Of a DNA stretch of 64,000 nt, positions 16,951 through 26,164 are shown in pieces. The notes beneath the pieces were generated by a model, which worked only from the letters and a program-made list of their open reading frames with translations, made no database searches and had not been told where the DNA came from. How positions within the stretch are numbered: position 1 is the first letter of the stretch; each line of letters opens with the position of its first letter. Source of the DNA: JAKPAM01 sp047601745. Lineage in GTDB: Bacteria; Pseudomonadota; Gammaproteobacteria; Burkholderiales; Burkholderiaceae_E. Both the position numbers and the translations under genes were made by a program. The stretch spans positions 6,448,001 through 6,512,000 of the forward strand of contig JASGIS010000001.1 of NCBI GenBank assembly GCA_047601745.1, in the 5' to 3' direction.

Positions 16951-18085
16951 CCCTCAGCCCCAGACCTTCGGCACGGGCCAGGTAGATCGGATCGCGCCCG
17001 GCGTTGGACGCCAGGTCGCCGTCGCGCGCCGCCCGCGCGCGGTAGCCGGCGCGCACGCTGCGCAGCCGCGACGGCGCGGCTCGACGCGTCACGCCGGCCT
17101 GCGCGACCAGCCGGTGCAGGTGCACGAAGCCTTCGTACGCCGATTGGGCCGGGCCGTTGAGCGTCGGCGCGCGGGCGCCGAAGCGCTGGTGATAACGCTC
17201 GCGGAACAGGCCGTTGGCGTCCGAATCGACGGATCCGAAATAACCGTGGGCGACGTACAGGCCGTCGGTGTTGTCGTGCCCCATGCCGAGCAGCGCGTTC
17301 TCCTCGATGGCCACCGACAGGCGCACGACCTTGCCGGCCAGCCGCGAATCGCCGAACGCGCGGCACAGGTAGATCGAATCGGCGCCGACCAGCGAGATCA
17401 GCAGCGCATCGGCACGGCTGCGTTCGATCCGCTCGAGGATCGGCTCGAAGCGACGATGACCCATCGGCACATAAGCGACATCGGCCACTTCGTCGCCGCG
17501 CGCCTTCAGGTGCGCGATCGCGCGATGGTGCGACTGGCGCGGCCAGCAATAGTCGTGCCCCAGCAGGAACCAGCGCCGCACGCGATGCCGATCGGCGACC
17601 CAGTCGATCGCCGGCAGCAGTTGCCGGTCGGTCGTCTCGCCGATCGCGTGCACCCATGGCGGCAGGCCCCGGCCTTCGAAATACGGCGTGTAGATCAACG
17701 GTACGCGCGCCGAGACGATTTCGGCGATCCGCTGGCAATGCGCGGTGGTGCTGAGGTTGACCAACGCGTCGACCTGGCGCCGGCCCCGGATATCGGGCTG
17801 CAGCAGCCGCCCCAGGTCGTCGTCGAGCCGGCCGCCGACGGCGGCCGAATCCAGCAGCGTCAGACGGACTTCGCGGCCGTCGACGCCCCCTTCCTCGTTC
17901 CAGGTCTCGCAAGCCAGGCGAGCGCACGCATAGGCGGACGGGCTTAGCAAGGCCTGCACGCCCGACATCGGCAGCAGCAGGCCGACGTTGAACGCGTCGC
18001 GGCTGCTGGGGGGCGCGTCGCGCAGCAGGCGGCGGCTGAACGTTTCGCTGTCGGATGCCGAACGGGCCATCGGCTGGCGCTCCAT
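16925..18085 (-). CDS. AmiC-like cytoplasmic amide-binding sensor (periplasmic-binding-protein fold)
   Basis: A 386-residue protein of the FmdD/AmiC/UrtA ligand-binding family: FNVGLLLPMSGVQALLSPSA opens the type I fold and residues 125-140 read RVPLIYTPYFEGRGLPP. No signal peptide or Tat motif is present, so it is predicted cytoplasmic, like Pseudomonas AmiC, the amide-responsive partner of the AmiR antiterminator. It diverges from a urea/amide ABC transporter and two amidases, which fits an amide sensor. No AmiR-like ANTAR gene is seen nearby, so its output is unknown; the MarR-type neighbour could be a partner. Start ATG 18085; ATG 18070 has a better spaced GGAG. Confidence 0.75.
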   Translation of the reverse strand: MERQPMARSASDSETFSRRLLRDAPPSSRDAFNVGLLLPMSGVQALLSPSAYACARLACETWNEEGGVDGREVRLTLLDSAAVGGRLDDDLGRLLQPDIRGRRQVDALVNLSTTAHCQRIAEIVSARVPLIYTPYFEGRGLPPWVHAIGETTDRQLLPAIDWVADRHRVRRWFLLGHDYCWPRQSHHRAIAHLKARGDEVADVAYVPMGHRRFEPILERIERSRADALLISLVGADSIYLCRAFGDSRLAGKVVRLSVAIEENALLGMGHDNTDGLYVAHGYFGSVDSDANGLFRERYHQRFGARAPTLNGPAQSAYEGFVHLHRLVAQAGVTRRAAPSRLRSVRAGYRARAARDGDLASNAGRDPIYLARAEGLGLRVIQPIAGA

Positions 18086-18363
18086 GGTGGGGCGATCCGC
18101 CCTCGGGTTGCGCGAGCGTAACGCCTGGGGTCGAGCCCGCGGAACCGGTGATTCCGGAATAGCGCATCAAGCAAGTTCCCGGCCAGGCATCGCGCCGGCC
18201 TCGACCCGCGCCTCGCCGATCGGCCATGTCGGCCGCGTCGGCCGCAAGCGGCGATCACCTGTCGCCGGCTCCCTGTCGCCGCCTCCCTGTTGACGCCGAC
18301 TCGGTGACGCGCTTAGCATGCGCAAATAGTTTCCTGTTCAATTAATTCCGGCGAAGCCATCGC

Positions 18364-19215
18364 ATGTTCGACCAGGTCGCGCAGTTCTCGTTCGACATCA
18401 TCGCGTTCACGTCGGTGATGGTGCTGATCGTGCTGGGCCTGGGGATCATCGCCAGCATGATGGGGATCTTCAACTTCGCGCACGGCGAGTTCGTGCTGCT
18501 CGGCGCGTACGTCGTTTTCCTGTGCCACCAGAGCGGACTGCCCGGCTGGACCGGACTGATCGTCGCGCCGCTGGCGATGGGGATGTTCGGGCTGCTGCTC
18601 GAAGCGACGATCATCCGGCGCTTCTATGCGTCGCCGGTCGTGGCGATGCTGGGCACGTTCGCGATCGGATTGATCATCCGCGAGATCGTGCGCGGACTGC
18701 TGGGCGGCTTGTACCAATCGGTGCCCGAGCCGCTGACGGGCTTCTTCTCGATCGGCGCGCTGAACTTCTCGGTGTGGCGCTCGGTGATCATCGTGCTGAC
18801 GCTGGCGGTGATCGGGGCGACCTGGCTGTTCCTGACGCGCACGTCGTACGGCTTGCGCGTGCGCGGATCGCTGGAGAACCCGATGCTGGCTCGCGCCTGC
18901 GGCATCTCGACCCGGCAGCTCTACGCGATGACGTTCGCGTTCGGCTCGGCGCTGGCCGGACTGGCCGGTGCGCTGATCGCGCCGCTTTATCCGCTGTCGG
19001 CCGACATGGGGCTGCGATTCCTGGTGCAGGGCTTCCTGTCGGTGATGCTCGGCGGCGTCGGCACGTTCGAAGGCCCGGTGCTCGGCGGTGCGACCGTCGG
19101 CGCGATGGCGGCGGGCCTGCCCTGGGTCGTCCCGCCGGTGCTGGCCGATCCGCTGGTCTTCGTCATCGCGCTGATCATCGTGCGCTTCCGGCCGCAAGGC
19201 TTCATCTCAAAGTAG
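18364..19215 (+). CDS. Branched-chain amino acid/urea-type ABC permease (UrtB/LivH-like)
   Basis: A 283-residue permease with eight or so helices. GIFNFAHGEFVLLGAY (residues about 38-53) is the conserved LivH/UrtB segment, and LRFLVQGFLSVMLGGVGTFEGPVLGG near 220-245 the coupling region. It forms one half of the inner-membrane channel with the permease at 20486-21523. It is first of seven plus-strand genes with short spacings. The order permease, binding protein, permease, ATPase, ATPase differs from usual urtABCDE, where the binding protein comes first. Substrate is likely a short amide or urea, inferred from the neighbours. Confidence 0.9.
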   Translation: MFDQVAQFSFDIIAFTSVMVLIVLGLGIIASMMGIFNFAHGEFVLLGAYVVFLCHQSGLPGWTGLIVAPLAMGMFGLLLEATIIRRFYASPVVAMLGTFAIGLIIREIVRGLLGGLYQSVPEPLTGFFSIGALNFSVWRSVIIVLTLAVIGATWLFLTRTSYGLRVRGSLENPMLARACGISTRQLYAMTFAFGSALAGLAGALIAPLYPLSADMGLRFLVQGFLSVMLGGVGTFEGPVLGGATVGAMAAGLPWVVPPVLADPLVFVIALIIVRFRPQGFISK

Positions 19216-19226
19216 GAAGGTCTCCC

Positions 19227-20480
19227 ATGTCCGACGCGTTCACGACACCTCATCGCCCGGCGAGCCCGGGCCGCCGCGGGTTCCTGCAGGGCTCGAGCGC
19301 ACTGGCCGCAGCGGGCTGGGTCGGCGTCGGCGCCAGCGGATGGATGCTGCCGCTGTCCGGCGCGCGGGCCGCCGATCCGATCAGGGTCGGCATCGCCACC
19401 GACATCACCGGACCGATCGCCCCGTCGGGCAACTCGTGCTGGCAGGTCGCGCAACTGGCCGCCGACGAACTGAACGAAGGCGGCGGCATCCTGGGCCGGC
19501 CGGTCCAGCTTTTCCTGGAGGACACGGCCTCGGATCCGAAGGTCGCCGTGGGCAACGTCCGCAAGCTGGTGCAGCAGCACAAGTGCAACGTGATCCTCGG
19601 CGGCATCACGAGTTCGATGCGCCAGGCGATCAAGGATCCGATCGTCAACCGCGGCAAGACGCTGTACGTGTACCCGCAGCTCTACGAGGGCCAGGAGTGC
19701 ACGCCTTATCTGTTCAACACCGGTCCGACGCCGGCGCAGCAGTGCGACGCGCTTATCCCGTACATCATCAAGACGCTCGGCAAGAAGCGGTTCGCGCTGC
19801 CTTCGGCCAACTACGTGTGGCCGCAACTGCTGAACAAGTACGCGCGCAAGCTGATCGAGGCCAACGGCGGCGAGGTCGTGTTCGAGGAGTACTACCCGCT
19901 GGACCAGGCCGAATACTCGGCGACGATCAACAAGATCGGCAGCGGCAAGGTCGACTGCGTGTTCAACACGATCATTCCGCCGGGCGTGCAGCCGTTCATG
20001 AAGCAGTTGTACGAGTCGGGCTTCCAGAAGAACGGCGGCGTGGCCGTGTGCGTCTACTACGACGAGAACTCGCTGAACTTCAACCAGCCGCGCGAGATGG
20101 ACGGCCTGCTGACCTGTCTCGATTATTTCCAGAACGTCGACGACCCGTTCAGCAAGGCGCTGCTCGAGCGGTACAACAAGAAGTTTCCGGGATCCAAGTA
20201 CATGCTGACCGCAGGCAGCGCCAGCACCGGCATGTACCGCGGGATCATGCTGTACGCCGAAGCCGTCAAGGCGACCAACGGCGACCTGAAGCGCGAGACC
20301 GTGGCCAAGGCCTTCGATACCGCCAAACTCGCCCAGGGCCCGGGCGGCCCCTGCGAGATGGTGCCCGGCAAGCTGCACGTGAAGATGAACATGTACGTGG
20401 CGCGTTGCCAGGCCGTCGGCGACCGGACCCGGTTCGAGATCATCTCGAAGGCCGAGATGGTCGATCCGAAGGAGTGCTGA
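19227..20480 (+). CDS. Amide/urea-type ABC transporter substrate-binding protein, Tat-exported
   Basis: A 417-residue binding protein of the UrtA/FmdD family. The N-terminus has a twin-arginine signal, RRGFLQ around residue 17, followed by a hydrophobic stretch and the cleavage region SGARAADPI. The mature part begins IRVGIATDITGPIAPSGN, typical for the fold. ATG at 19227 has GGAAGG six bases upstream. It captures substrate in the periplasm for the permease pair. Folding before export through Tat suggests a bound cofactor or fast folding, though some UrtA-type proteins use Tat anyway. Confidence 0.9.
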   Translation: MSDAFTTPHRPASPGRRGFLQGSSALAAAGWVGVGASGWMLPLSGARAADPIRVGIATDITGPIAPSGNSCWQVAQLAADELNEGGGILGRPVQLFLEDTASDPKVAVGNVRKLVQQHKCNVILGGITSSMRQAIKDPIVNRGKTLYVYPQLYEGQECTPYLFNTGPTPAQQCDALIPYIIKTLGKKRFALPSANYVWPQLLNKYARKLIEANGGEVVFEEYYPLDQAEYSATINKIGSGKVDCVFNTIIPPGVQPFMKQLYESGFQKNGGVAVCVYYDENSLNFNQPREMDGLLTCLDYFQNVDDPFSKALLERYNKKFPGSKYMLTAGSASTGMYRGIMLYAEAVKATNGDLKRETVAKAFDTAKLAQGPGGPCEMVPGKLHVKMNMYVARCQAVGDRTRFEIISKAEMVDPKEC

Positions 20481-20485
20481 CCAGC

Positions 20486-21523
20486 ATGCGCGCGACTGCC
20501 CCCAAGGTCCCGGCCGGCGCGGCCGCCGCGAGCGGCTCGCGCGCGCCGCGCCGGCTGCTGCCGATCATCGAACTGGCCACGCTCGTGGTCGCGCTGGTCT
20601 TGCCGTGGTCGCTGACCGACAGCCCCGAGCTGATCACGCTGGCGACCAACATCCTGATCCTGTCGATGCTGGCGATCAGCTTCGACCTGTGCTGGGGCTA
20701 TTCGGGGATCATGAGCTTCGGGCAGGCGCTGTTCTTCGGCGTGGCCAGCTACGTCGTCGCGCTCGTGGGCCGCGATCTGGACTTCAGCCAGATGGTCGTG
20801 ACGCTGCCGCTGGCGATGCTCGTCGGTTTCGCGCTGAGCCTGCTGTTCGCGTTCTTCCTGCTGCTCGGGCGCAGGACGCCGACGGTGATCTTCGTGTCGC
20901 TGGGCACGCTGGCGGGCGCTTATGCGGCCGAGCGGCTGGTGTCGGGCTGGCAGTACGTGGGCGCGGGCAACGGTCTGTCGTCGGTCAAGCTGATGCAGTT
21001 CGGCAGCTACGAATTCGTCGAAGGGCTGGACTTCTATTTCGTCGTGCTGGGGCTGCTGATCGCGGCCTACGGCACCTGCCGGCTGGTCGTGCGCTCGCAG
21101 TTCGGGCTGGTGCTGGCCGGCATGCGGCAGAACGAGCAGCGGCTGTCGTTCTTCGGCTATCGCGTGCAGTGGTACAAGGCGACGGCGTTCGCGCTGGCCG
21201 GGACGATCGCCGGGCTGGCGGGCGCGCTGTTCGCTTATCACCAGGGCTTCACCGGGCCGGGCAACCTCGGACCTGGGCTGTCGACGATGGCGGTGCTGTA
21301 CTGCCTGTTCGGCGGCGCGGGGACGCTGATCGGGCCGGTGCTCGGCGCGGCGTCGATCGAATCGATCTCCTATTACCTGTCGGGATCGGAGGCCGTCAAG
21401 CAGTACTGGCCGGTGCTGCTCGGCATCCTGCTGCTGGTCGTCGTGACCTTCAAGCCGTCGGGACTGCTGGGCTTCATCGTGTCGCGCCGGGAGCGGATCG
21501 GGGCGTTCGGAAGGAGCCGATGA
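20486..21523 (+). CDS. Branched-chain amino acid/urea-type ABC permease (UrtC/LivM-like)
   Basis: A 345-residue second permease. SFDLCWGYSGIMSFGQALFF near residues 64-83 is the LivM/UrtC signature, and FALAGTIAGLAGALFAYHQGF near 235 the conserved late loop. Starts five bases after the binding-protein stop; its own stop overlaps the next gene in ATGA. It pairs with the permease at 18364-19215. Confidence 0.9.
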   Translation: MRATAPKVPAGAAAASGSRAPRRLLPIIELATLVVALVLPWSLTDSPELITLATNILILSMLAISFDLCWGYSGIMSFGQALFFGVASYVVALVGRDLDFSQMVVTLPLAMLVGFALSLLFAFFLLLGRRTPTVIFVSLGTLAGAYAAERLVSGWQYVGAGNGLSSVKLMQFGSYEFVEGLDFYFVVLGLLIAAYGTCRLVVRSQFGLVLAGMRQNEQRLSFFGYRVQWYKATAFALAGTIAGLAGALFAYHQGFTGPGNLGPGLSTMAVLYCLFGGAGTLIGPVLGAASIESISYYLSGSEAVKQYWPVLLGILLLVVVTFKPSGLLGFIVSRRERIGAFGRSR

Positions 21524-22260
21524 CGATGGCCCTGCTCGAAGTCTCCGGCATCAGCAAGACCTTCGGCGCCCTGAAGGCGCTGGACGGCGCCGGCGTCACG
21601 ATCGACGCCCATACGTTCCACGGCCTGATCGGCCCGAACGGCTCCGGCAAGAGCACGCTGCTCAAGGCGATCGCCGGCGCGCACTTCGCCGACGAAGGCC
21701 AGGTGATCTTCGACGGCCGGGACATTACCCGCGCGCTGCCGCACGAGCGTTCGCGCGCCGGCATGAGCCTGAAATTCCAGTTGACGGCGGTGCTGCCCGA
21801 GCTGTCGGTCTACGACAACGTGCTGCTGGCGCTGCAGGCGCACGAATCGCCGTTCGCGCTGCTGCGGTCCGGCAGCCGCGCCCGGCTGCACGACTCGGTG
21901 ATGGGGCCGCTCGCCGATTTCCGTCTGGCCGATCGCGCCGACGACCTGGCCGGCGAACTGAGCCACGGCGAACAGCAGTGGCTGGAGATCACGATGGCGC
22001 TGGCGCTGCGCCCCAAGATGCTGCTGCTGGACGAGCCGACCGGCGGCATGAGTCCCGAGGAACGGCGCGTGACCGGCGAACTGCTGCGGCCGATCAAGTC
22101 GTGGTGCTCGCTGCTGATCGTCGAACACGATCTGGCGTGGATCCGCGACCTGTGCGACCGCCTGACGGTGCTGGACCACGGCCAGGTACTGGATGAAGGA
22201 ACGGTCGACGACATCCAGCGCTCCGACAAGGTGAAGAAGGTCTATACGACACGGGAATGA
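21520..22260 (+). CDS. ABC transporter ATP-binding protein (UrtD/LivG-like)
   Basis: A 246-residue ATPase. Walker A GPNGSGKST at residues 38-46, signature LSHGEQQ near 147, Walker B MLLLDEPTGGMSPEE near 167 and an H-loop in IVEHDLAW. The LSHGEQQWLEI form of the signature, instead of LSGGQ, is what UrtD-type subunits carry, supporting a urea/amide transporter over a plain amino acid transporter. The start overlaps the permease stop (ATGA). Confidence 0.92.
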   Translation: MTMALLEVSGISKTFGALKALDGAGVTIDAHTFHGLIGPNGSGKSTLLKAIAGAHFADEGQVIFDGRDITRALPHERSRAGMSLKFQLTAVLPELSVYDNVLLALQAHESPFALLRSGSRARLHDSVMGPLADFRLADRADDLAGELSHGEQQWLEITMALALRPKMLLLDEPTGGMSPEERRVTGELLRPIKSWCSLLIVEHDLAWIRDLCDRLTVLDHGQVLDEGTVDDIQRSDKVKKVYTTRE

Positions 22261-22266
22261 ACGACG

Positions 22267-22989
22267 ATGAGTGCGCTCCCTGATCCGAAGCCCGCGGCGC
22301 CGCTGCTGGCGATCGAGCGGCTGAACGCGGGTTACGGCCACAGCCAGGTGCTGTTCGACGTGAGCCTGCAGGTGCCGCCCGGCGGCGCGATCGCGATCCT
22401 GGGCCGCAACGGCGCCGGCAAGTCGACGCTGCTGAAGACGATCGCCGGCGAACTCGGATCGATGTCCGGCGCGATCCGCTTCGCGGGCGCCGACATCCGC
22501 CACGCGGCGCCCGAAATGCGCTCGCGCGCGGGCATCGGCTACGTACCGCAGGAGGATGCGGTGTTCGGCTCGATGTCGGTGCGCGACAACCTGGCGCTGG
22601 GCGCGATCCGCAACCTCGACAAGTCGGGCATCGACGAAGTGCTGTCGTTCTTTCCGAAGCTGGCCAAGCGCCTGGGCCAGCCGGCCGCGACGCTGTCCGG
22701 CGGCGAACGCAAAATGCTGGCGATCGGCCGCGCGCTGCTGGGCCGGCCCGAGATCCTGATGCTCGACGAGCCGACCGAGGGCGTCTGGCAGGGCGTGGTC
22801 GAGGAAATCGCCGACCGGCTGCAGCAGCTTACCCGGCGCATGGCGATCGTCATCGTCGAGCAGCACATCGAGCTGGCGCTGCGCGTCAGCCATCGCGCTT
22901 ATGTGATGGATCGCGGCCATATCGCGATCGAGGGCACGAGCGACGACGTGAAGAACGATCCGCGACTGTTGACCTACCTCGCGCCCTGA
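22267..22989 (+). CDS. ABC transporter ATP-binding protein (UrtE/LivF-like)
   Basis: A 240-residue ATPase with Walker A GRNGAGKST at residues 46-54, signature LSGGERK near 140, Walker B EILMLDEPTEGVW, and EQH in the switch region. It follows the UrtD-like gene after six bases and forms the heterodimeric motor of the transporter. The DEPTEGVW ending of Walker B is typical of LivF/UrtE. Confidence 0.92.
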   Translation: MSALPDPKPAAPLLAIERLNAGYGHSQVLFDVSLQVPPGGAIAILGRNGAGKSTLLKTIAGELGSMSGAIRFAGADIRHAAPEMRSRAGIGYVPQEDAVFGSMSVRDNLALGAIRNLDKSGIDEVLSFFPKLAKRLGQPAATLSGGERKMLAIGRALLGRPEILMLDEPTEGVWQGVVEEIADRLQQLTRRMAIVIVEQHIELALRVSHRAYVMDRGHIAIEGTSDDVKNDPRLLTYLAP

Positions 22990-23010
22990 ACCCGTACCGG
23001 AGAAACACCG

Positions 23011-24540
23011 ATGGCCATCCTGCCCCCGACCCCCGCCCAGTTGCACCGGATCGCCGACCGGCTCGGACTGTCGTTGACCGATGCCGACGCCGCGAGCTTC
23101 ATCGCGCTGGCGCAGCCGCAGATCGACAGCTACAACCTGGTCGCGGCGATGCCCGACGAACTGCCGCCGGTCGCCTACCCGCGCACGCCGGGCGTGCGGC
23201 CGCCGGTCGAGGACAATCCGCAGAACGCGTGGTACGTGAAGTCCACGGTCCGCGGCGCGGCCGACGGCCGGCTGGCGGGCCGCAGCGTGGTGCTGAAGGA
23301 CAACATCATGCTGGCCGGCGTGCCGATGATGAACGGCAGCTCGACGCTGGACGGCTACGTCCCGAACGTCGACGCGACGCTGGTCACGCGGATCCTGGAC
23401 GCGGGCGGCACGATCGTCGGCAAGGCGCACTGCGAGAACTTCTGCATGTCCGGCGGCAGCCACACCGGCTCGTTCGGACCGGTTCACAACCCGCACAAGC
23501 ACGGCTGGTCGGCCGGCGGTTCGTCGAGCGGCTGCGCGGTGCTGGTCGCCAAGGGCGAGGTCGACATGGCGATCGGCGGCGACCAGGGCGGATCGATCCG
23601 GATGCCGGCATCGTTCTGCGGCATCTACGGGATGAAACCGACGCACGGGCTGGTGCCTTATACCGGCGTGATGCCGATCGAGGTCACGGTGGACCACGTG
23701 GGGCCGATGACGGCAACGGTGGCCGACAACGCGCTGCTGCTCGAGGTGATCGCCGGCGTCGACGGCTACGACGCGCGCCAGTACGACGTGCCGGCGCACG
23801 ATCCGGACACTCGCCGGTACAGCGAAGGGCTGGGCCGGGACATCGCCGGCCTGCGGATCGGCGTCGTGCGCGAGGGATTCCTGCAAGCCAACGCCGAAAA
23901 GGCCGTCAACGACAAGGTGATGGCGGCGGCCGCCCGGCTGCGCGAACTGGGCGCGGTGGTCGAGGAGGTCGCGATTCCGATGCACCTGCTCGGGCCGTCG
24001 ATCGCCGCGCCGATCCTGATCGAAGGATCGACGCAGACGATGATGGCCGGCGACGGATACGGCACGAGCCGCAAGGATCTGTACGTGACCAGCCTGATGG
24101 ATTTCCATCGCAACTGGCGCGAGCGCGCCGACGAACTGTCGGAGACGACCAAGCTGTTCCTGCTGCTGGGCGAGTTCGTGCGCGAGCGGCACGGCAGCCG
24201 CTTCTACGGCAAGTCGATCAACCTGGCGCGGCGGCTGCGCGCCGCTTATGACGCGCAGCTCGCGCGGTACGATCTGCTGATGATGCCGACGACGGCCGTC
24301 AAGGCGACGAAGCTGCCGGACCCGGGCGCGCCGCGCGAGGAGATCGTCGCGCGCGCGTTCGACATGACGTCGAACACCGGGCCGTTCGACATCACGCATC
24401 ATCCGGCGATGGCGATCCCGTGCGGGATCGCCGACGGACTGCCGGTATCGATGATGCTGATCGGCAGGCATTTCGACGAAGCGACGATCTATCGCGCGGC
24501 GCACGCGTACGAGCAATCGCACGACTGGCGCACGTGCTGA
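23011..24540 (+). CDS. Amidase-signature hydrolase
   Basis: A 509-residue amidase of the AS family. The Ser-cisSer-Lys triad can be placed: Lys96 in VVLKDN, Ser171 in SAGGSSSG and Ser195 in GGDQGGSIR, with the same 75 and 24 residue spacings as in fatty acid amide hydrolase. It lies 21 bases after the ABC ATPase with GGAGA before its ATG, so it is probably cotranscribed and hydrolyses the imported amide in the cytoplasm to carboxylate and ammonia. No signal peptide. Substrate unknown; the long N-terminal region (about 90 residues before the Lys) recalls acetamidase/formamidase-like and mandelamide hydrolase-like members. Confidence 0.9.
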   Translation: MAILPPTPAQLHRIADRLGLSLTDADAASFIALAQPQIDSYNLVAAMPDELPPVAYPRTPGVRPPVEDNPQNAWYVKSTVRGAADGRLAGRSVVLKDNIMLAGVPMMNGSSTLDGYVPNVDATLVTRILDAGGTIVGKAHCENFCMSGGSHTGSFGPVHNPHKHGWSAGGSSSGCAVLVAKGEVDMAIGGDQGGSIRMPASFCGIYGMKPTHGLVPYTGVMPIEVTVDHVGPMTATVADNALLLEVIAGVDGYDARQYDVPAHDPDTRRYSEGLGRDIAGLRIGVVREGFLQANAEKAVNDKVMAAAARLRELGAVVEEVAIPMHLLGPSIAAPILIEGSTQTMMAGDGYGTSRKDLYVTSLMDFHRNWRERADELSETTKLFLLLGEFVRERHGSRFYGKSINLARRLRAAYDAQLARYDLLMMPTTAVKATKLPDPGAPREEIVARAFDMTSNTGPFDITHHPAMAIPCGIADGLPVSMMLIGRHFDEATIYRAAHAYEQSHDWRTC

Positions 24541-24616
24541 CCGCCGGACCGAGCGCCGCAGCGCGGCGCCGGACCGGCCCAACGAGCGTCCGCCCGACGG
24601 ACACGAGGAGAACGCC

Positions 24617-26035
24617 ATGCCCCTGGACAACCTGCCCTACGCGCAGATCACCGACCTGGCCGCCGCTTACCGCCAGAAGAAACTGTCGCCGGTCGACGTC
24701 ACGCAACTGATGATCGAGCGCATCGCCCGGCTGGAGCCGGCGCTGCACGCCTACCTGACGCTGACGCCGGAGATCGCGCTGGAACAGGCGCGGCAGGCCG
24801 AGGCCGAGATGCAGCGCGGCGAGTTCCGCGGGCCGATGCACGGCGTGCCGATCGGCATCAAGGACCTGTGCGAGACCGCCGGCGTGCGCACGACCTGGGG
24901 ATCGGTGATCCTCCAGGACCACGTGCCCGAGCGCAACGCGACGGTCATCGACAAGCTGTTCGCGGCGGGCGCGATCATGCTCGGCAAGCTGCACATGACC
25001 GAGGGCGCGTACTCGGTCCATCATCCGTCGCTGCCGGTGCCGGTCAACCCGTGGCACGCCGATCACTGGTCGGGCGCGTCGTCGAGCGGATCGGGCGTCG
25101 CGACGGCTGCGGGGCTGTGTTACGGATCGATCGGCACCGATACCGGCGGATCGATCCGCTTTCCGTCGGGAGCCAACGGCGTGACGGGCCTGAAGCCGAC
25201 CTGGGGACGCGTGAGCCGCCACGGCGTGCTGGCGCTGGCCGACAGCCTGGATCACGTCGGCCCGATGACCCGCTCGGCGGCCGATTGCGGCGCGATGCTG
25301 GGCGCGATGGCGGGCGTGGACCCGAACGACCCGACGACGCTCGAGGCAGCGGTGCCCGACTATCTGCAGGGGATCGAGACCGGCATCCGCGGCGTACGGA
25401 TCGGCGTCGACCCCGCGTATCTGAGCGTGTGCACGCCCGACACGCTGCGGGTCATCGACGAAGCGCGCCGGGTACTCGGCGACCTGGGCGCGACCCTGAC
25501 CGAAGTCGCGATGCCGGCGACGACCTCGGCGATGGCCGTGGAGTGGGCGCGGCTGTGCGGAGCGGAGACCGCGATCGCGCACGAGCGCTACTACCCGGCG
25601 CGCGCCGCCGAGTACGGACCGGTGCTGGCATCGCTGATCGAGATGGGACGCGCGGCGACCGGCATCGAGATCATGAAGATCGAGCAGGCGCGCCTGGCCT
25701 TCAAGGGGGCGCTGCGCAAGCTGTTCGAACAGGTCGACCTGCTGCTGGTGCCGGTCCACCCGTTCGGCAACCCGTCGGGCGCCGAACTCGATCGGTACCT
25801 GAGCTCGCCCGAAGGCATCGACAACCTGCTGCGCTATACGGCGCCTTTCGACATGTCGGGCAGCCCGACGCTGACGATGCCCGGCGGCTTCGCCGACAAG
25901 GGCGACCAGACCGACAAGGGGCTGCCGATCGGCTTCCAGTTGGTCGGCCGGCACCTGGACGAACCGTTGCTGGTGCGGGCCGGGCATGCGTACCAGCGCG
26001 TGACGGACTGGCACCGGCGACACCCGGAGGGGTGA
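24617..26035 (+). CDS. Amidase-signature hydrolase (second)
   Basis: A 472-residue AS-family enzyme: Lys82 in IGIKDL, cis-Ser at 155-157 in SGASSSGSG and nucleophile Ser179 in TDTGGSIRFPSG. It resembles the GatA-like branch of the family but stands without gatB/gatC, so it is a stand-alone amidase. It follows the first amidase after 76 bases with GAGGAG before its ATG. Two different amidases after one transporter suggest either a broad substrate range or sequential hydrolysis of a compound with two amide bonds. Confidence 0.9.
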   Translation: MPLDNLPYAQITDLAAAYRQKKLSPVDVTQLMIERIARLEPALHAYLTLTPEIALEQARQAEAEMQRGEFRGPMHGVPIGIKDLCETAGVRTTWGSVILQDHVPERNATVIDKLFAAGAIMLGKLHMTEGAYSVHHPSLPVPVNPWHADHWSGASSSGSGVATAAGLCYGSIGTDTGGSIRFPSGANGVTGLKPTWGRVSRHGVLALADSLDHVGPMTRSAADCGAMLGAMAGVDPNDPTTLEAAVPDYLQGIETGIRGVRIGVDPAYLSVCTPDTLRVIDEARRVLGDLGATLTEVAMPATTSAMAVEWARLCGAETAIAHERYYPARAAEYGPVLASLIEMGRAATGIEIMKIEQARLAFKGALRKLFEQVDLLLVPVHPFGNPSGAELDRYLSSPEGIDNLLRYTAPFDMSGSPTLTMPGGFADKGDQTDKGLPIGFQLVGRHLDEPLLVRAGHAYQRVTDWHRRHPEG

Positions 26036-26108
26036 GAATCCGGGATCTCTTCAACTGAAGAGCCGGGCACCGCCGCCGAGGCGCGGTGCCGGCAGGCGGC
26101 GTGCGCCG

Positions 26109-26153
26109 AGAATCCGTGAACGAACCAGCCACGCCCGCCCGCTCACGGATTCT
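26109..26153. terminator. Convergent-gene hairpin after the amidase operon
   Basis: AGAATCCGTGA at 26109-26119 is perfectly complementary to TCACGGATTCT at 26143-26153, an 11-base-pair stem with a 23-base loop between the convergent amidase and VanZ-like genes. No clear T-run follows on either strand, so it may act with Rho or as an RNA stabiliser. Confidence 0.5.
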
Positions 26154-26164
26154 GACCGCAGGGG

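Noticed and set aside
21373..24630. 1085-codon minus-strand frame
   Set aside because: Antisense of the ABC ATPases and the first amidase, all with intact catalytic motifs; composition is His/Arg/Gln-rich shadow sequence.
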